Assembly (NCBI GenBank): GCA_017443595.1
Contig: JAFSYU010000020.1
Location: 64,001-128,000 of the forward strand
Direction: 5' to 3'
DNA: 64,000 nt
From: Clostridia bacterium
GTDB taxonomy: Bacteria > Bacillota > Clostridia > Oscillospirales > CAG-272
The first letter of the stretch is position 1. Each line of letters opens with the position of its first letter. Both the position numbers and the translations under genes were made by a program. The notes under the pieces were generated by a model. That model was not told the DNA's origin. It saw only the letters and a program-made list of their open reading frames with translations, and searched no databases. Shown here piece after piece: positions 36,097 to 44,599 of this stretch.

Positions 36097-36738
36097 TTAC
36101 CTCTTCATCCAGCTTTCGTCGGACGGATCGTTTCTGAAAGCGATAAGACGCAGAACGTCTTCTTTTTTGATATAACCCTGCTCCGCCGCGATATTTACTA
36201 TGCAGTCAAAGTCCGTTAGCGATACGTTTTTGACGTTTGCTTCGGCAAGGCGCTCCAGGCCCTTTTTCATCCCGTAAGTGAATATGGACGCTACGCCGAG
36301 GACGTCCGCGCCCGCCTCGCGCAGGGCTTCGACTGTGTCTATAACGCTGCCGCCGGTGGAGATAAGGTCTTCTATAACTACCGTTTTCTGTCCCGGTATG
36401 AGTTTGCCCTCTATCCTGTTCTGTCTGCCGTGATCTTTGTTTGACGATCTTACGTAACCCATGGGCAGACCGAGCAGGTGTGCCGTTATCGCCGCGTGAG
36501 CGATGCCCGCGGTGGACGTTCCCATAAGTATCTCCGCCTCGGGGTAATACGTTTTTACCGTCTGCGCCAATCCTTCTTCAATGTGTATGCGGACCTGTGG
36601 CGCGGAGAGCGTCAGTCTGTTGTCGCAGTATATCGGGCTTTTGATTCCCGACGCCCACGTAAACGGCTCCTCCGGGCGCAAAAACACGGCTTTTATACTT
36701 AAAAGATCTTTTGCCGCTAAAACTCTGTAATCCGTCAT
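36097..36738 (-). CDS. pyrE: Orotate phosphoribosyltransferase
   Basis: 213 residues from the ATG at 36738, chosen over the ATG 7 codons earlier because GGAGGA sits just before it. [16 protein letters not shown] near 22-37 is the family entry, and [20 protein letters not shown] near 120-139 is the PRPP loop (ED-x-x-STGGS). It joins PRPP and orotate to make OMP. ATGA overlap with pyrF. Confidence 0.95.
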   Translation of the reverse strand: MTDYRVLAAKDLLSIKAVFLRPEEPFTWASGIKSPIYCDNRLTLSAPQVRIHIEEGLAQTVKTYYPEAEILMGTSTAGIAHAAITAHLLGLPMGYVRSSNKDHGRQNRIEGKLIPGQKTVVIEDLISTGGSVIDTVEALREAGADVLGVASIFTYGMKKGLERLAEANVKNVSLTDFDCIVNIAAEQGYIKKEDVLRLIAFRNDPSDESWMKR

Positions 36739-37433
36739 GATACAAATTCCTCCAAACATCTGTTATACGCGGCAACGGGATCGTCTGCCGCTGTTATCGG
36801 TCGTCCTACCACTATATAATCCGAGCCTTCAAGCTTTGCCTGTTCCGGCGTCATGATACGCTTCTGATCGCCTTTTTCGTTATCCGCGAACCTGACGCCC
36901 GGCGTGACGGTAAGGAAATCCGCGCCGCACGCGGTATGCACCGCCGCCGCTTCAAGAGGCGAGCAAACGACGCCGTCAAGTCCCGATCTTTTCGCGTTTT
37001 GCGCGTATTTCATAACCACGTCTTTTATCGGTTCTTTTATAAGAAGCTCGTCTTCAAGCGCGGTCTGATCCGTTGAGGTGAGCTGCGTTACAGCTATCAG
37101 AAGCGGCCTTGTTCCGTCAGGCCGTGTCAGTCCCTCGATCGCCGCTTCCATCATTCTTGAAGTTCCGGCGGCGTGGACGTTACACATATCAACGTCAAGG
37201 TTTGATAACACCGCCATAGCCTTTTTTACGGTGTTGGGAATATCGTGCAGTTTGAGGTCAAGGAATATCTTGTGACCTCTTTCCTTTATTTTTCTTACGA
37301 TATCCGGTCCTTCCGCGTAAAACAGCTCCATTCCTATTTTTACAAACGGCTTTTTGCCGCCGAATTTGTTCAAAAATTCAAAAGTCTTTTCCGCAGATTC
37401 AAAATCGCAGGCGATTATTACGTCTTTTCCCAT
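36735..37433 (-). CDS. pyrF: Orotidine 5'-phosphate decarboxylase
   Basis: 232 residues from the ATG at 37433 (AGAGG 7 bases upstream); an in-frame extension upstream is rejected. The active-site D-x-K-x-x-D is in [14 protein letters not shown] near 58-71. It decarboxylates OMP to UMP, the last step of UMP synthesis. First gene of the pyrF-E-B set. No clear promoter is seen between it and the Nudix gene; two strong hairpins lie there. Confidence 0.95.
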   Translation of the reverse strand: MGKDVIIACDFESAEKTFEFLNKFGGKKPFVKIGMELFYAEGPDIVRKIKERGHKIFLDLKLHDIPNTVKKAMAVLSNLDVDMCNVHAAGTSRMMEAAIEGLTRPDGTRPLLIAVTQLTSTDQTALEDELLIKEPIKDVVMKYAQNAKRSGLDGVVCSPLEAAAVHTACGADFLTVTPGVRFADNEKGDQKRIMTPEQAKLEGSDYIVVGRPITAADDPVAAYNRCLEEFVS

Positions 37434-37466
37434 AACATAACCTCTTTTATTATCGTTTTTCCTTTT

Positions 37467-37527
37467 CTCATTTGGCTTTGCCAAATGAGCACATTCGGCG
37501 CCGTGGGGGGTGGCGCCCGAATGTGCT
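37467..37527. repeat. Two strong hairpins upstream of pyrF
   Basis: A perfect 10-base stem, CTCATTTGGC-TTT-GCCAAATGAG (37467-37489), is followed at once by a second with a 15-base stem and one bulge (37488-37502 with 37512-37527). They lie in the 121-base gap between the Nudix gene and pyrF. There is no T-run on the minus strand, so they are either part of the hairpin repeat family or a structured leader of pyrF. Confidence 0.6.
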
Positions 37528-37554
37528 ATCGCGCCGCCTTACTGTCTTATATCG

Positions 37555-38070
37555 TTATTTTATAAATCCTTCTTCAATAAGCATCTCAAGCACACGCGCT
37601 TCTCTTTCAAACATCATTTTGTTATACGGACTTTCTTTTACGGCGCGGTTTTTTGATATCGCGATATCCGGCGTAACGTATTCAAGCGTATAAGATTCGC
37701 GTGCCTCGTAGCCGTCAAGCTTCTGCGCCGTTTTACCTTTTATATCGCAAAGATAATAATAATTATCCTGCAAAAAACACTCGGTTTCGTCTTTGTCGCT
37801 TCTTTGTATCCTGTGCACGTATCCGTATTCTCTGACGGAAGCCGGATCAACTATGAGCCCCGCTTCTTCCCGCGTTTCGCGTATCATCGCCCGCACGGGG
37901 TCTTCTCCGTTTTCTATCCCGCCGCCGGGGAATTTGTAGTAATCGTATTTCAGACTGTGTACCATCGCGACCTTGCCGTCTTTTATAATGATACTCCTCG
38001 CGGAATGACGCGCGTAAGTATGCGTGCACTCTCCGTAGTCTTTTTTATCCATTTCAAACAGCAGTCTCAT
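37555..38070 (-). CDS. Nudix hydrolase
   Basis: 171 residues from the ATG at 38070 (AGGA 8 bases upstream); a longer frame upstream runs through hairpin repeats. The Nudix box GGIENGEDPVRAMIRETREEAG (G-x5-E-x7-R-E-x-x-E-E-x-G) is complete near 53-74. The fold cleaves nucleoside diphosphates linked to another moiety; substrate unknown. It lies between a GNAT gene and pyrF, in a small accessory stretch that interrupts the pyrimidine genes. Confidence 0.88.
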   Translation of the reverse strand: MRLLFEMDKKDYGECTHTYARHSARSIIIKDGKVAMVHSLKYDYYKFPGGGIENGEDPVRAMIRETREEAGLIVDPASVREYGYVHRIQRSDKDETECFLQDNYYYLCDIKGKTAQKLDGYEARESYTLEYVTPDIAISKNRAVKESPYNKMMFEREARVLEMLIEEGFIK

Positions 38071-38087
38071 ACGTTTTATCCTTTTTA

Positions 38088-38172
38088 ACGTTCGCGCAAG
38101 CGAACTCATAGTATTGCACAAGCAATTCATAATTTTCGGCGCAAGCCGAAATCATAACACCGCGTCAGCGGC
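38088..38172. repeat. Mini-hairpin array with TCATAA linkers
   Basis: Four small hairpins follow each other: TTCGC-GCAA-GCGAA (38091-38104), ATTGC-ACAA-GCAAT (38113-38126), TTTCGGC-GCAA-GCCGAAA (38134-38151) and CCGC-GTCA-GCGG (38160-38171). Each is followed by (C)TCATA(A/G). The stems differ in sequence but the linkers are nearly constant. Related arrays are at 44374-44447 and 54280-54385. Confidence 0.75.
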
Positions 38173-38673
38173 TCATAACTCTAACACGGCGGGCATTTCG
38201 TCGCCTTCTTTATAAAAGTCCGGTCTTTCAACAAAGCCGAAAGAGGAGTAAAGTTTTTTTGCGACCTCGTTTTCCGGCTCGTACGAGAGCCAGCACCACT
38301 CGGATTTTCCGCACGGGAACGTTTTTATATAGTCGAGCGCCAGCTTCATCGCGGCTCTGCCGTAGCCTTTTCCCTGATATTTCTTGTCTATCATAAACCG
38401 CCAGACAAAATAGCTGTTAACTGAGAAATCCGGTATTTCGTCCTCCCAGTCGTCGCATATATTGTAACCTATCATAAGAAAGCCGACCGGAGTCTCGCCG
38501 TCATATATGCCGAAGGGCATCGCCGCGCCTTCGCCGTCCGCGTTCGTCGCGTACGCTTCCGCTAAGCTGTAGCAGTTATCCGCAACGAAATTTATCTGAT
38601 CTTCGTTTACTTCAAGACCGACGAGATCGTCAAAATTTTTTGTGTTTACCCTCACAAGTTTTATATCATTCAT
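38173..38673 (-). CDS. GNAT-family N-acetyltransferase (polyamine acetyltransferase-like)
   Basis: 166 residues. Motif A FMIDKKYQGKGYGRAAMKLALDYI near 92-115 (Q-x-x-G-x-G/A), then WCWLSYEPENEVAKKLYSSFGF near 127-148. Overall layout resembles BltD/spermine-spermidine-type acetyltransferases of Firmicutes; the substrate is inferred only from that likeness. Its stop abuts the mini-hairpin array. Confidence 0.85.
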   Translation of the reverse strand: MNDIKLVRVNTKNFDDLVGLEVNEDQINFVADNCYSLAEAYATNADGEGAAMPFGIYDGETPVGFLMIGYNICDDWEDEIPDFSVNSYFVWRFMIDKKYQGKGYGRAAMKLALDYIKTFPCGKSEWCWLSYEPENEVAKKLYSSFGFVERPDFYKEGDEMPAVLEL

Positions 38674-38732
38674 TTTATTTTCTCCATAATCGGCAGGGTT
38701 CGACTCCCCCGACGGCCCGATTATCGGTGTCT

Positions 38733-39152
38733 TTAATCTTCAAAATCAGATAACATATCGGTCGCCGCACCGTATCCGGCGTCAGACGATTTTACAAGCC
38801 ACTGTATCGCTTCTTCTCTGTTTTTTTCTTCGTCCTTGTCAAGCAGTATCTTGGCGACGTTATACATCGCCTCGGCTATGCCCTGCTCCGCGGCGGGCAA
38901 AAACCACTCTAACGCTTTATCCTGATCCGGTTCCGTTCCTCTGCCGGACCAGTACATGAATCCGAGAAGGAACTGGGACAAAGCGTCGCCGGCTTTTGCC
39001 GCTGTCGTCAGATACCTGAAAGCCCGGTCAAGATCCTGCGGTATGTTCCAGCCGAAATAAAATTCCTTGCCTAAGAAAGCGCACATCTCCGGATCGCCTT
39101 CTTCGCACAGTTCAATAACTTTCTGTAATTTTTCGTCCATACTCGGTTCCAT
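38733..39152 (-). CDS. Sel1-repeat protein
   Basis: 139 residues made of about three Sel1-like helical repeats (about 36 residues each): LGKEFYFGWNIPQDLDRAFRYLTTAAKAGD, LGFMYWSGRGTEPDQDKALEWFLPAAEQGI, VAKILLDKDEEKNREEAIQWLVKSSDAGY, given here as landmarks of separate repeats. No signal peptide, so probably a cytoplasmic protein-binding scaffold; partner unknown. GGAG lies about 10 bases upstream of the ATG. Confidence 0.82.
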   Translation of the reverse strand: MEPSMDEKLQKVIELCEEGDPEMCAFLGKEFYFGWNIPQDLDRAFRYLTTAAKAGDALSQFLLGFMYWSGRGTEPDQDKALEWFLPAAEQGIAEAMYNVAKILLDKDEEKNREEAIQWLVKSSDAGYGAATDMLSDFED

Positions 39153-39164
39153 AGTTTATAAATC

Positions 39165-39470
39165 TCCTTTTTTTATTGCGCCCCTCAATCTCTCTCGGAG
39201 ATCGTGGGGTCGGGGTTCCCCGTTGCGAATTTTTGAGCAATGGGGGTTTCCGCAAGCCGCGCGCCGCCCCCTCAGATCTTTGATCTGTGGGAGGGGTAGG
39301 GGGGTACGGGGGTTGGCGCGAAGCGCCGGAGGGGTGGCCCGGGGTTCCCCGAAAACGAGGAACGAGTTTTTGGGGGTTCACGGGTGGGAGACCCCCGTTT
39401 TTGTCGCGAAGCGACACCTTAATTTGCCATTTACAATTTTAAGGGTCGTCGAGGCGCCGACCCCTACCGC
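39165..39470. repeat. Composite GC-rich intergenic repeat upstream of pyrD end
   Basis: No gene here. Elements seen are a CCCCCTCAGATCTTTGATCTGTGGGAGGGG hairpin with GGGGGGTACGGGGG (about 39265-39321), GGCGCGAAGCGCC (about 39323-39336), CCGGGGTTCCCCG pieces, GGGAGACCCCC, GTCGCGAAGCGACACCTT (about 39403-39421), and GGGTCGTCGAGGCGCCGACCCCTACCG (about 39445-39470), which runs up to the pyrD stop codon. Confidence 0.8.
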
Positions 39471-40348
39471 CTGAATTTGTACCTGTCCATAACCTCCGGC
39501 AGCTCTTCAATTATCTTCTTGCACGCAAACGGATCAACGAGGTTCGCCGCGCCGACCTGCACCGCCGCAGCGCCCGCGTACATCATCTCCAGTACGTCCT
39601 CCGCCGTGCTTACGCCGCCGCAGCCGATTACGGGTATCTTTACCGCGTGGCTGATCTGATACACGGCGCGCAGCGCCACCGGGAACACGCACGGACCGGA
39701 CACGCCGCCCGTCACGTTTGCTATAACCGGTTTTCCCGTCTTTAAATCTATCCTCATACCGAGGAGCGTGTTTATGGCGCAGATGCCGTCCGCGCCCGCG
39801 TCCTCGCAGGCTTTGGCTATTGATACGATATCCGTCACGTTCGGCGACAGTTTCATTATAACGGGCTTTTTCGTCACAGCTTTTACGGCTTTCGTTACCG
39901 CCGCGGCGCTCTCGGCTGACGTGCCGAAACCCATTCCGCCGGCTTTGACGTTCGGGCAGCTTATGTTTATCTCAAGCCAGCCGACCTGCTCTTCTTTGTC
40001 AAGCAGCTCGCTTACGTAAACGTAATCCTCAATGCTTGAGCCGGATATGTTCGCCATTACCTTTTTATTAAACACCTTTTTCAGCGCCGGAAGCTCGTAT
40101 TTTATAACGTGCTCGACGCCCGGATTCTGCAAGCCGACGGCGTTCAGCATTCCCGACGCGCACTCCGCTATTCTCGGCGTGGGATTGCCGAAGCGCGGCT
40201 CTTTTGTCGTGCCCTTGAAAGAAAACGTGCCTAAAATATTTATGTCATATAATTCCGCGAATTCAAGTCCGTAGCCGAACGTGCCGGAGGCGGGGATTAT
40301 CGAGTTGTCAAGTGTGATGCCGCAAAGGTCTACGCTCATTTTTCCCAT
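39464..40348 (-). CDS. pyrD: Dihydroorotate dehydrogenase B, catalytic subunit (class 1B)
   Basis: 294 residues from the ATG at 40348, where AGGAGGAG sits 5 bases upstream; an in-frame extension of 13 codons is rejected. Class 1B features: ISCPNVKAGGMGFG near 131-144 with the catalytic Cys, then AINTLLGMRID and PVIGCGGVSTAEDVLEMMYAGA near 240-262. FMN enzyme oxidising dihydroorotate with electrons passed to PyrK. Overlaps pyrK by 13 bases. Confidence 0.95.
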   Translation of the reverse strand: MGKMSVDLCGITLDNSIIPASGTFGYGLEFAELYDINILGTFSFKGTTKEPRFGNPTPRIAECASGMLNAVGLQNPGVEHVIKYELPALKKVFNKKVMANISGSSIEDYVYVSELLDKEEQVGWLEINISCPNVKAGGMGFGTSAESAAAVTKAVKAVTKKPVIMKLSPNVTDIVSIAKACEDAGADGICAINTLLGMRIDLKTGKPVIANVTGGVSGPCVFPVALRAVYQISHAVKIPVIGCGGVSTAEDVLEMMYAGAAAVQVGAANLVDPFACKKIIEELPEVMDRYKFRR

Positions 40349-41070
40349 AATATCTCCTCCTTGTAAAGCACCGGGCCGTCTTTGCATATGCGCTTATATC
40401 CCGTTACCGTTTTGCAAGAGCAGCCCATGCACGCGCCGAATCCGCAGCCCATTCTCTCCTCAAACGAGAGCTGACCGCTCGACTTGCAGCCGTTAAACAC
40501 GGCTTTGAGCATCGGCAGAGGTCCGCAGGTATAGTAATATGAATATTCTTCCGGCAAAGCGTCCGTTACAAAGCCTTTTTTGCCGCAGCTGCCGTCAACC
40601 GTCGTGACGGTAACGCTGCAGCCGAGCGCTTTGAATTCTTCTTTGTAAAAGACTTCGTCTTTTGTGTTGAAACCGAGCACGACGCTTACTTCTTTGCCGA
40701 CTTTTATCATCTCTTTTGCAAGCATATAAAGCGGAGGAACTCCGACACCGCCGCCGAGCAGAAGCGGCTTTTGACCGGATACGGATATATCGTATCCGTT
40801 GCCGAGACCCGTCAGAAGCAGTAGCTTTTCGCCCGATTTTATACCGCTCATCTGCTCCGTTCCTTTGCCGACGACTTTGTATATAAGCGTGAGCGCGTCG
40901 CCCTCTCTGTCGCAAACGGAGATAGGACGGCGCAGATACAGCCCGTCAAGTTTTATATTGACAAACTGACCGGGGCGCGTTATATCCGAGCAATCGCCGC
41001 AGAGCGTCATTTTATAAACGTTCTGCGTTAGTTTTGTATTTTCTGTTACTGTAAAAATTACGTCTTTCAT
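40336..41070 (-). CDS. pyrK: Dihydroorotate dehydrogenase electron-transfer subunit
   Basis: 244 residues. FAD domain (LRRPISVCDREGD near 47-59), a nucleotide-binding part (LLGGGVGVPPLYMLA near 103-117), and the C-terminal 2Fe-2S cluster motif CGFGACMGCSC...C near 213-231. It links PyrD to NAD+. Starts 1 base after carB and overlaps pyrD, so carB-pyrK-pyrD is a tight unit. Confidence 0.95.
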   Translation of the reverse strand: MKDVIFTVTENTKLTQNVYKMTLCGDCSDITRPGQFVNIKLDGLYLRRPISVCDREGDALTLIYKVVGKGTEQMSGIKSGEKLLLLTGLGNGYDISVSGQKPLLLGGGVGVPPLYMLAKEMIKVGKEVSVVLGFNTKDEVFYKEEFKALGCSVTVTTVDGSCGKKGFVTDALPEEYSYYYTCGPLPMLKAVFNGCKSSGQLSFEERMGCGFGACMGCSCKTVTGYKRICKDGPVLYKEEILWEK

Positions 41071-41071
41071 A

Positions 41072-44000
41072 TTATGAGTTTATTGTGGAGACGGTTAGCG
41101 TCGTTTCTTCAAGCACGTCAAGCAGGACGCGCACCGTGTCAAGCGAGGTGAACATCGTCACGTTATTTTCCGTCGCACAGTGTCTTATCAAAAGACCGTC
41201 GTTCTGCGCGTCCGATGCGCCTATGTCGCGCGTGTTTATGACGTAGGCAATATGTCCCTGTCGCAGAGCCTCGGGTATTTCGTCTGAGCCGGACGAGATC
41301 TTTTTCAGCACGTGCGTTCTTATGCCGTTTTCCTTTAAGAAATTCGCAGTTCCCTCGGTCGCTTCTATATTGAAGCCGAGGTTGTAGAAGCGGCGTATGA
41401 GCGGCAGCGTTTCTTCCTTATCCGAATTTGCGACCGTGACAAGGACCGTTCCGTAATTCTGCAGTCTCAGACCAGCCGCCTGCAGCGCTTTGAACAGCGC
41501 GCGGTTGAGTTTGTCGTCGTAGCCTATCGCCTCGCCCGTAGATTTCATTTCAGGTGAAAGATACGCGTCAAGACCTCTTATTTTATTGAACGAGAAGACC
41601 GGAACTTTTACGTAATGTCTCTTTTTCTCCTCCGGGTACAGATCGAATATTCCCTGCTCCTTAAGCGACTTGCCTAAGATAGCCTCCGTCGCTATATCGG
41701 GCAGCGGATAACCGGTGGATTTTGATAAGAACGGCACCGTGCGCGACGATCTGGGGTTTACCTCTATAACGAACACGTCGTCGTTTTTGTCAACTATGAA
41801 CTGAATGTTGTATAAGCCCTTTATTCCTATGCCGAGTCCGAGTTTTTTCGTGTACTGAAGTATAGTTCCCTTGACTTTATCCGATACGGAGAAGGCGGGA
41901 TAAACGCTTATGGAGTCGCCGGAGTGTATGCCCGTGCGCTCTACAAGCTCCATTATGCCGGGTATGAACACGTCGCGTCCGTCGCATATGGCGTCCGTCT
42001 CAACTTCTTTTCCGGGTATGTATTTATCAACTAAAACGGGCTTGTCCGCGTCTATTTCAACGGCGTTTTTCAGGTAATGGCGCAGCTGACCTTCGTTTGC
42101 GACTATCTGCATGGCGCGGCCGCCCAAAACGAATGACGGACGGACGAGAACGGGATAGCCGATCTCCGACGCCGCTTTGACGCCGTCCTCGATATTCGTG
42201 ACGGCGCAGCCCTTCGGCTGAGGGATGCCGAGCTGCTGCAGCACTTTTTCAAAGCTGTCACGGTTTTCCGCGCGCTCTATCGCCTCGCAGTCCGTGCCTA
42301 TCATCTTGACGCCTCTGTCCGTAAGCGGCTGAGCTAAGTTTATAGCAGTCTGACCGCCTAAGGAAGCGATGATGCCCTCGGGATTTTCAAAATCGAGCAC
42401 CGCCATAACGTCCTCGGGCGTAAGCGGCTCAAAATACAGTTTGTCCGCGGTCGTGTAGTCCGTGGAAACGGTCTCCGGGTTGTTGTTTATGATTATGGAT
42501 TCGTAGCCCTGGCGCTTTATGGTCTGCACCGCGTGTACGGTGGAATAATCGAATTCCACGCCCTGACCTATTCTGATAGGACCCGCGCCGAGCACGACGA
42601 CTTTCTTTTTATCGGTCAGTATGCTCTGATTCTCGCCGGTGTAGGATGAATAAAGATAAGCTATATATTTGCCCGTGTGAAGCGTATCCACCATTCTGAA
42701 AACGGGTACGATACCGTATTTTTTGCGTTTTTCATATAGTTCAACCTCGGACAGATTCCAGAGCTTTGCCGTGTACTTGTCGGAGAAGCCCATTTTCTTT
42801 GCTTCACGCAGGACGTCAATGCTGTTAACGTTCTCGCGCAGCTTTTTCTCCATTTCCGTTATCTTCTTTATGGATTCAAGGAAAAGCTCCGTTATCATCG
42901 TCTTCTTGTGCAGCACTTCAACGCTCACGCCGCGGCGCAGAAGCTCCGTTACAGCGTAAATGTTATCGTCACGGAATTCGGATATGTAATGTAGAAGCTC
43001 GTCGTTGGTTTTGTTATCAAACTTTGCAAGGTGCAGGTGGCAAACGCCCGTTTCAAGCGAGCGTACGGATTTGAGCATACATTCTTCAAGATTGCTGCCT
43101 ATTCCCATTACCTCGCCCGTCGCTTTCATCTGCGTGCCTAATGTGTTCGGCGCGTCGGCGAATTTGTCAAACGGGAAGCGCGGGAATTTTGCAACTATGT
43201 AGTCAAGGCTCGGCTCGATAGCCGCCGTGCCGCCCGCGACGGGTATTTCTTCTAATAACATTCCGAGAGCGATCTTCGCCGTAACTCTCGCTATCGGATA
43301 TCCGCTCGCCTTTGACGCAAGCGCGGAGCTGCGCGAAACGCGCGGATTTACTTCTATCAGATAATATTCGCTCGTCTCGGGATGGAGCGCGAACTGGACG
43401 TTGCAGCCGCCGGCGATCTTAAGCTCTTTAATTATCTTAATAGCGCTGTCATTCAGCATTTTCAGATCGTGATCGTTCAACGAAAGGATAGGAGCAACGA
43501 CTATGCTGTCGCCGGTATGGACGCCGACGGGGTCGACGTTTTCCATGCCGCATATAGTTATGGCGTGATCGCTGCTGTCGCGCATGACCTCGAATTCTAT
43601 TTCTTTATAACCCTTGACGCTCTTCTCAACGAGCACCTGATGTACGGGCGACTGACGGAAAGCGTTGGGCGCTATGCTCATAAGCTCCTCTTCGTCGTTT
43701 GCAAATCCGCCGCCTGTGCCGCCGAGCGTGAAAGCCGGGCGCAGAACGACCGGATAACCTATTTTTTCCGCCGCCGCTTTCGCTTCGTCTTCGCTGTACG
43801 TTATCTCGGACGGGATAACGGGCTCGCCTATCGACTGGCACATTTCTTTGAAAAGCTCTCTGTCCTCCGCGCGCTCTATACTGTCCGCGGGCGTGCCCAA
43901 AAGCTCCGTGCCGCATTCTTTCAAAATGCCTTTTCTTGATAACTGCATGGCTAAATTGAGTCCGGTCTGTCCGCCTATGCCGGGGATTATAGCGTCCGGG

Positions 44001-44242
44001 CGCTCGTATCTTAAAATTTTTGCAATGTACTGCAGCGTAAGCGGCTCCATATATATTTTGTCCGCTATCGTCGTATCCGTCATTATCGTAGCGGGATTGG
44101 AGTTACAGAGTATTACCTCGCAGCCCTCTTCTTTTAACGCCAGACACGCCTGCGTACCGGCGTAGTCGAATTCCGCCGCCTGACCGATAACTATCGGGCC
44201 GGAGCCGATTATCAAAACCTTTTTTATGTCTTTTCTTTTCAT
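41072..44242 (-). CDS. carB: Carbamoyl-phosphate synthase large chain
   Basis: 1056 residues, full length with the two ATP-grasp halves (first begins KKVLIIGSGPIVIGQAAEFDYAGTQ at about 8; second near 548 with KKVVVLGAGPIRIGQGVEFDY, both given as landmarks) and a C-terminal MGS-like allosteric domain ending ...LDTVRVLLDVLEETTLTVS. It makes carbamoyl phosphate for pyrimidines and arginine. AGGAGA lies 8 bases upstream of the ATG. The small glutaminase chain carA is not present in the window, unlike many operons where it precedes carB. Confidence 0.96.
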   Translation of the reverse strand: MKRKDIKKVLIIGSGPIVIGQAAEFDYAGTQACLALKEEGCEVILCNSNPATIMTDTTIADKIYMEPLTLQYIAKILRYERPDAIIPGIGGQTGLNLAMQLSRKGILKECGTELLGTPADSIERAEDRELFKEMCQSIGEPVIPSEITYSEDEAKAAAEKIGYPVVLRPAFTLGGTGGGFANDEEELMSIAPNAFRQSPVHQVLVEKSVKGYKEIEFEVMRDSSDHAITICGMENVDPVGVHTGDSIVVAPILSLNDHDLKMLNDSAIKIIKELKIAGGCNVQFALHPETSEYYLIEVNPRVSRSSALASKASGYPIARVTAKIALGMLLEEIPVAGGTAAIEPSLDYIVAKFPRFPFDKFADAPNTLGTQMKATGEVMGIGSNLEECMLKSVRSLETGVCHLHLAKFDNKTNDELLHYISEFRDDNIYAVTELLRRGVSVEVLHKKTMITELFLESIKKITEMEKKLRENVNSIDVLREAKKMGFSDKYTAKLWNLSEVELYEKRKKYGIVPVFRMVDTLHTGKYIAYLYSSYTGENQSILTDKKKVVVLGAGPIRIGQGVEFDYSTVHAVQTIKRQGYESIIINNNPETVSTDYTTADKLYFEPLTPEDVMAVLDFENPEGIIASLGGQTAINLAQPLTDRGVKMIGTDCEAIERAENRDSFEKVLQQLGIPQPKGCAVTNIEDGVKAASEIGYPVLVRPSFVLGGRAMQIVANEGQLRHYLKNAVEIDADKPVLVDKYIPGKEVETDAICDGRDVFIPGIMELVERTGIHSGDSISVYPAFSVSDKVKGTILQYTKKLGLGIGIKGLYNIQFIVDKNDDVFVIEVNPRSSRTVPFLSKSTGYPLPDIATEAILGKSLKEQGIFDLYPEEKKRHYVKVPVFSFNKIRGLDAYLSPEMKSTGEAIGYDDKLNRALFKALQAAGLRLQNYGTVLVTVANSDKEETLPLIRRFYNLGFNIEATEGTANFLKENGIRTHVLKKISSGSDEIPEALRQGHIAYVINTRDIGASDAQNDGLLIRHCATENNVTMFTSLDTVRVLLDVLEETTLTVSTINS

Positions 44243-44289
44243 ATGTAGATCTCCTAAAAAAGAATTATTTTCGATTGTTATGTTTTAAC

Positions 44290-44590
44290 ATTGGTTGTAG
44301 GGGCGATCATCGATCGCCCGTTTTGTTTCGTGCGAATTTCGGCGGGCGACCACTGGTCGCCCCTACGGTCAACCCGCCGTAAGGCGGATTTCATCACACA
44401 GTGATTTCATCGGCGAAGCCGATTTCATCCGTTCCGGTCCGGAGCGGATTTCATTTTTCGCCGCCCCCTCAGATCTCTGATCTGCGGGAGGGGACAGGGG
44501 GGTATGGGGGAATTGAGGGGTGGGGACCCCCAAAGAATGTCGCGAAGCGACACCTTTTTATCGGGTCGTCGTAGGCGCCGACCCCTACTG
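44290..44590. repeat. Intergenic repeat block between carB and pyrC
   Basis: Gene-free. From left: GTAGGGGCGATCATCGATCGCCC (about 44298-44320), GGCGGGCGACCACTGGTCGCCC (about 44341-44362), the mini-hairpin array at 44374-44447, a CCCCCTCAGATCTCTGATCTGCGGGAGGGG element with GGGGGGTATGGGGG (about 44463-44511), GTCGCGAAGCGACACC (about 44540-44555), and GGGTCGTCGTAGGCGCCGACCCCTAC (about 44562-44588). It separates pyrC from the carB-pyrK-pyrD unit. Confidence 0.8.
44374..44447. repeat. Mini-hairpin array with ATTTCAT linkers
   Basis: Hairpins CCGCC-GTAA-GGCGG (44374-44387), TCAC-ACA-GTGA (44394-44404), CGGC-GAA-GCCG (44411-44421) and a CCG...CGG hairpin with inner CCGG-T-CCGG (44429-44447). Each is followed by (A)TTTCAT. 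Same design as the array at 38088, with a different linker. Confidence 0.75.
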
Positions 44591-44599
44591 TCTGAATTC

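Noticed and set aside
38675..38732. tRNA-like T-arm (GGGTTCGACTCCC) between the GNAT and Sel1 genes.
   Set aside because: No acceptor, D or anticodon arms fit around it; it lies inside a longer inverted repeat (ATAATCGG...CCGATTAT) and looks like another hairpin element.
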